Shown here one piece after another: positions 16,001 through 16,572 of a stretch of DNA of 16,572 nt (the first letter of the stretch is position 1; each line of letters starts with the position of its first letter). The notes below the pieces were generated by a model, which was given only the letters and a program-made list of their open reading frames with translations, made no database searches and was not told the DNA's origin. The DNA comes from an uncultured Bacteroidaceae bacterium (lineage in GTDB: Bacteria; Bacteroidota; Bacteroidia; Bacteroidales; Bacteroidaceae). The DNA is taken from the NCBI GenBank assembly GCA_904501945.1, contig CAJGCU010000056.1:1-16572 (forward strand). Reading direction: 5' to 3'. A program made the position numbers and the translations under genes.

Positions 16001-16101
16001 TTTGACTGTTGCTGGTTAACTGGCATCAAGGAGTGTCCGCACTTCATACAAAATTTCTGACCAGGTTTAATATCCTGATTTCCACATTTTGAACATTTCA
16101 T
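13027..16101 (-). CDS. SPFH/stomatin-like scaffold with three zinc ribbons, hendecad coiled coil and Q/M-rich tail
   Basis: 1024 aa, first gene of the cluster. Two nearly identical zinc ribbons lie at residues 3-21 and 44-62 (CSKCGN...FCMKCG), and a third at 1003-1020 (CPQCG...FCGECG). Residues about 220-530 match the SPFH (band 7) domain of the 'virion core protein'/stomatin family (COG4260), for example IQPGQIARR, GFIIQEGCQAMIFVNG, AGAYNVPQ and YTIPVGIFDVKMGVMLQLKV. Residues 535-660 are charged helices. Residues 664-741 hold an aromatic residue every 11 positions. Residues about 855-1000 are Q/M-rich. No transmembrane helix is clear; a small Gly/Ala-rich hydrophobic patch lies at 79-100. 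Related Bacillus proteins work with PspA in membrane stress, so membrane scaffolding is plausible. The ATG at 16099-16101 follows an A-run typical of Bacteroidetes leaders. Confidence 0.85.
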   Translation of the reverse strand: MKCSKCGNQDIKPGQKFCMKCGHSLMPVNQQQSNNFSPSRETKCSKCGNQDIKPGQKFCMKCGQPLVNVQNVSQENNKGVFSRVGAGIASAATGGSFSQGYAQQREREHNYDALNKAAIFEIQRAQSVVKELFKNFPNAVSVTDQMDVESIISAIQQALGDKNAEYGVRNGKVTGLLKKLQEKVLEMKVKADPQFAQQQASPVTNEVPLNNRTVPVVSLSDVNADELAVVRNKAIWGIQPGQIARRITERELDSVTGLNGFIIQEGCQAMIFVNGNLVTVMDAGAYNVPQRNEQMMKQEFDKLYAEMEQQDREKRATQAANQKPQSIAERGGFVGIAGGFLRRGWEFVFGASPAKKEKESNENAERMRRLKAEVEKALKVKNPEPVMSLIIVSKRHIPLSFGGTPTDGGVEYKPYTIPVGIFDVKMGVMLQLKVTNICEFATNYLTDRNSVTTNDFFNILTNTVENCLRQNLRNVNYQQEGLAPAMVENLKQQVQGTINRQLFGIECVQVVQITDQNSDFERFRQVERELYCSEKELDFLQRTGEFRNRLEQEKNTQMINSARNKEDFAYAMQQVNKDHLLHEDEMAEFVMLLESQRRVREAKNKEEEYEALQDLRKNRLVKDDEVAALEDALAQNKIRRDSITEIMRIQNLLKVDNERLHAEWALDDQKQDHDWEREDLQRRRNWGVEDEQREREWMHEEQEYNRNFTRRQQLDEYDWQKKIREEDYDWQKEKRQRESDWNQRMREEQLRRENDQVAYERNRQDKFDDIDILERKGNIAMRNMQAMKEQELQQLREQNRSAESIHSMDVQAQMNRDTMEAQMGADAIAAKQISQMDTAAQAEFAKAMGSSKENELLQKQQAEQAAIYQQMLQMQQSQGAQNQQMMMQMAQMMQQGMMGTAGANMATQQAMFQQQQQFQQQRYDDQMQRANEYKQDAYRQQDRMDAQNQVAMGSMAQINTAAAGNLYTSSTNINMQPQQHSRQQDYQQPAHELQQMQMGIKRCPQCGIELDEDAMFCGECGFRF
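13102..13539 (-). other. Q/M-rich low-complexity tail of the SPFH protein
   Basis: Residues 855-1000 are dominated by Gln and Met with Ala and Asn (for example QQMMMQMAQMMQQGMMG and FQQQQQFQQQ), just before the last zinc ribbon. The composition is prion-like. It explains the long Leu/His-rich ORF on the plus strand, which is only its shadow. Confidence 0.8.
13879..14112 (-). repeat. 33-bp (11-residue) repeat with conserved tryptophans
   Basis: Residues 664, 675, 686, 697, 708, 719, 730 and 741 are W, W, W, W, F, W, W and W, an exact period of 11. The positions before them are mostly Asp or Glu, and the rest is rich in Glu, Arg, Gln and Asp. Eleven-residue (hendecad) periods give straight or slightly right-handed coiled coils. 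Confidence 0.9.
15914..16098 (-). repeat. 62-bp perfect direct repeat encoding tandem zinc ribbons
   Basis: Positions 15914-15975 and 16037-16098 are identical over 62 bp and 123 bp (41 codons) apart. Each copy encodes one zinc ribbon of the SPFH protein. Identity at synonymous sites points to a recent duplication or gene conversion. Confidence 0.95.
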
Positions 16102-16129
16102 TTTTTTTATAGATTTAGGTTGTTAAATG

Positions 16130-16137
16130 CAAAATTA
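16130..16137 (-). promoter_or_regulatory. candidate -7 element for the five-gene cluster
   Basis: The minus strand reads TAATTTTG, a match to TAnnTTTG, about 30 bp before the ATG of the SPFH gene. No TTTG lies at the -33 distance, so the call rests on one box and on position. Confidence 0.4.
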
Positions 16138-16189
16138 CACAAATAAAAACGAACTATCATTGTCCATTTTGCCCTTGTTCGTTTTCAGT

Positions 16190-16220
16190 TTTGCCATCAC
16201 AATATTTATATCTACATTTG
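16190..16220 (+). promoter_or_regulatory. Bacteroidetes-type promoter for the gene at 16316
   Basis: TTTG at 16190-16193 and TACATTTG at 16213-16220 are separated by 19 bp. This fits the -33 TTTG and -7 TAnnTTTG elements of the primary sigma factor of Bacteroidetes. It predicts a start near 16226 and a leader of about 90 bases. It is the best promoter in the window and lies in the divergent spacer opposite the SPFH operon. Confidence 0.65.
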
Positions 16221-16315
16221 TATAGAATTTTAGTAGGAGGGTACAACAAGCAACGGAACACTTACCCTCCACTCTGAACTTAACACCTTAAACTTTAAAA
16301 ATTAAGCTGGACAGA

Positions 16316-16572
16316 ATGGACAAACATATCGACACGTTGAAAGAGGAGGTGGAAAGGCATATAGGGAAAAAGCCGAACGTACACGGAGATTTCACGAAGC
16401 TTTCGGAAGTGCTATATCACAAGCACAAAGAATTGATCAGCCCCACAACCCTGAAACGCCTGTGGGGATACTTTAAGCATGAATCGCCCGCCCCTCAAAC
16501 GCGTACACTCAACACGCTGTCGGCATTTGTCGGATATAAAGACTACCAAGATTTTTGCGACTATCAGGATGC
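16316..16572 (+). CDS. N-terminus of a putative DNA-binding-type protein (partial)
   Basis: From the ATG at 16316 an open frame runs 85 codons to the window edge. The visible part is mainly helical: HIGKKPNVHGDFTKLSEVLY, then ISPTTLKRLWGYF, then RTLNTLSAFVGYKDYQDFC. The segment from ISPTTLKRLWGY to TLxxLxxFxGYxxYxDFC is, as I recall, a common N-terminal module of Bacteroidetes proteins and resembles a helix-turn-helix. The C-terminal part, which would define the protein, is outside the window. It is divergent from the SPFH cluster with a 214-bp shared spacer, so a regulatory link is possible but not shown. Confidence 0.6.
   Translation, partial: MDKHIDTLKEEVERHIGKKPNVHGDFTKLSEVLYHKHKELISPTTLKRLWGYFKHESPAPQTRTLNTLSAFVGYKDYQDFCDYQD

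Noticed and set aside
1333..16572. A CRISPR array or integrated mobile element as the source of the repeats.
   Set aside because: The repeats are 5-bp, 7-bp, LRR or zinc-ribbon units without spacer structure. No transposase, integrase, terminal inverted repeat or target duplication was found.

Overview
The window looks like a Bacteroidales chromosome, most like Prevotella/Segatella. Start codons follow A-rich leaders rather than Shine-Dalgarno sequences. The promoter-like sites fit the Bacteroidetes pattern TTTG-N19-TAnnTTTG. BspA-type leucine-rich repeats, a BadF/NagK-like sugar kinase and dispersed 7-bp GTCCNTN repeats point the same way. This assignment is inferred from sequence character, not from a database match.

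Left part (1-2196): a minus-strand pair, manC (GDP-mannose synthesis) followed 6 bp later by the start of an exported protein that runs off the window. Divergent from it is a plus-strand BadF/NagK-like kinase with an in-frame 7-bp minisatellite.

Middle part (2197-7646): a decaying, rearranged zone. It holds a broken copy of a 5'(3')-nucleotidase gene, a small alpha/beta-hydrolase-like gene that seems to lack its catalytic residues, the tail of a second hydrolase-like gene, and a truncated ion-channel pseudogene with a lost pore. Then come three apparently intact minus-strand genes: a leucine-rich-repeat protein fused to an unrecognised C-terminal domain, a 94-aa hypothetical protein, and the intact nucleotidase. 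An inverted fragment of the LRR protein's C-terminal domain lies just upstream of the nucleotidase.

Right part (7647-16101): five closely packed minus-strand genes with spacers of 35, 27, 14 and 12 bp, which look like one operon. In transcription order they encode a 1024-aa SPFH/stomatin-like scaffold with three zinc ribbons, an 11-residue tryptophan-repeat coiled coil and a Q/M-rich tail; a 610-aa caspase-like (clan CD) peptidase with a zinc ribbon; a zinc-ribbon protein with a TerB-like helical segment; an FHA-domain protein; and a cytoplasmic LRR protein with its own TerB-like segment. No signal peptide or strong membrane segment is visible in them. My reading is an intracellular sensing/scaffold/protease module, perhaps for envelope stress or defence. 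This is the most interesting content of the window.

Divergent from the operon, a well-formed promoter drives the start of a putative DNA-binding-type protein (16316 onward) that is cut by the window edge. No rRNA, tRNA, CRISPR array, insertion sequence or complete transposase was seen.
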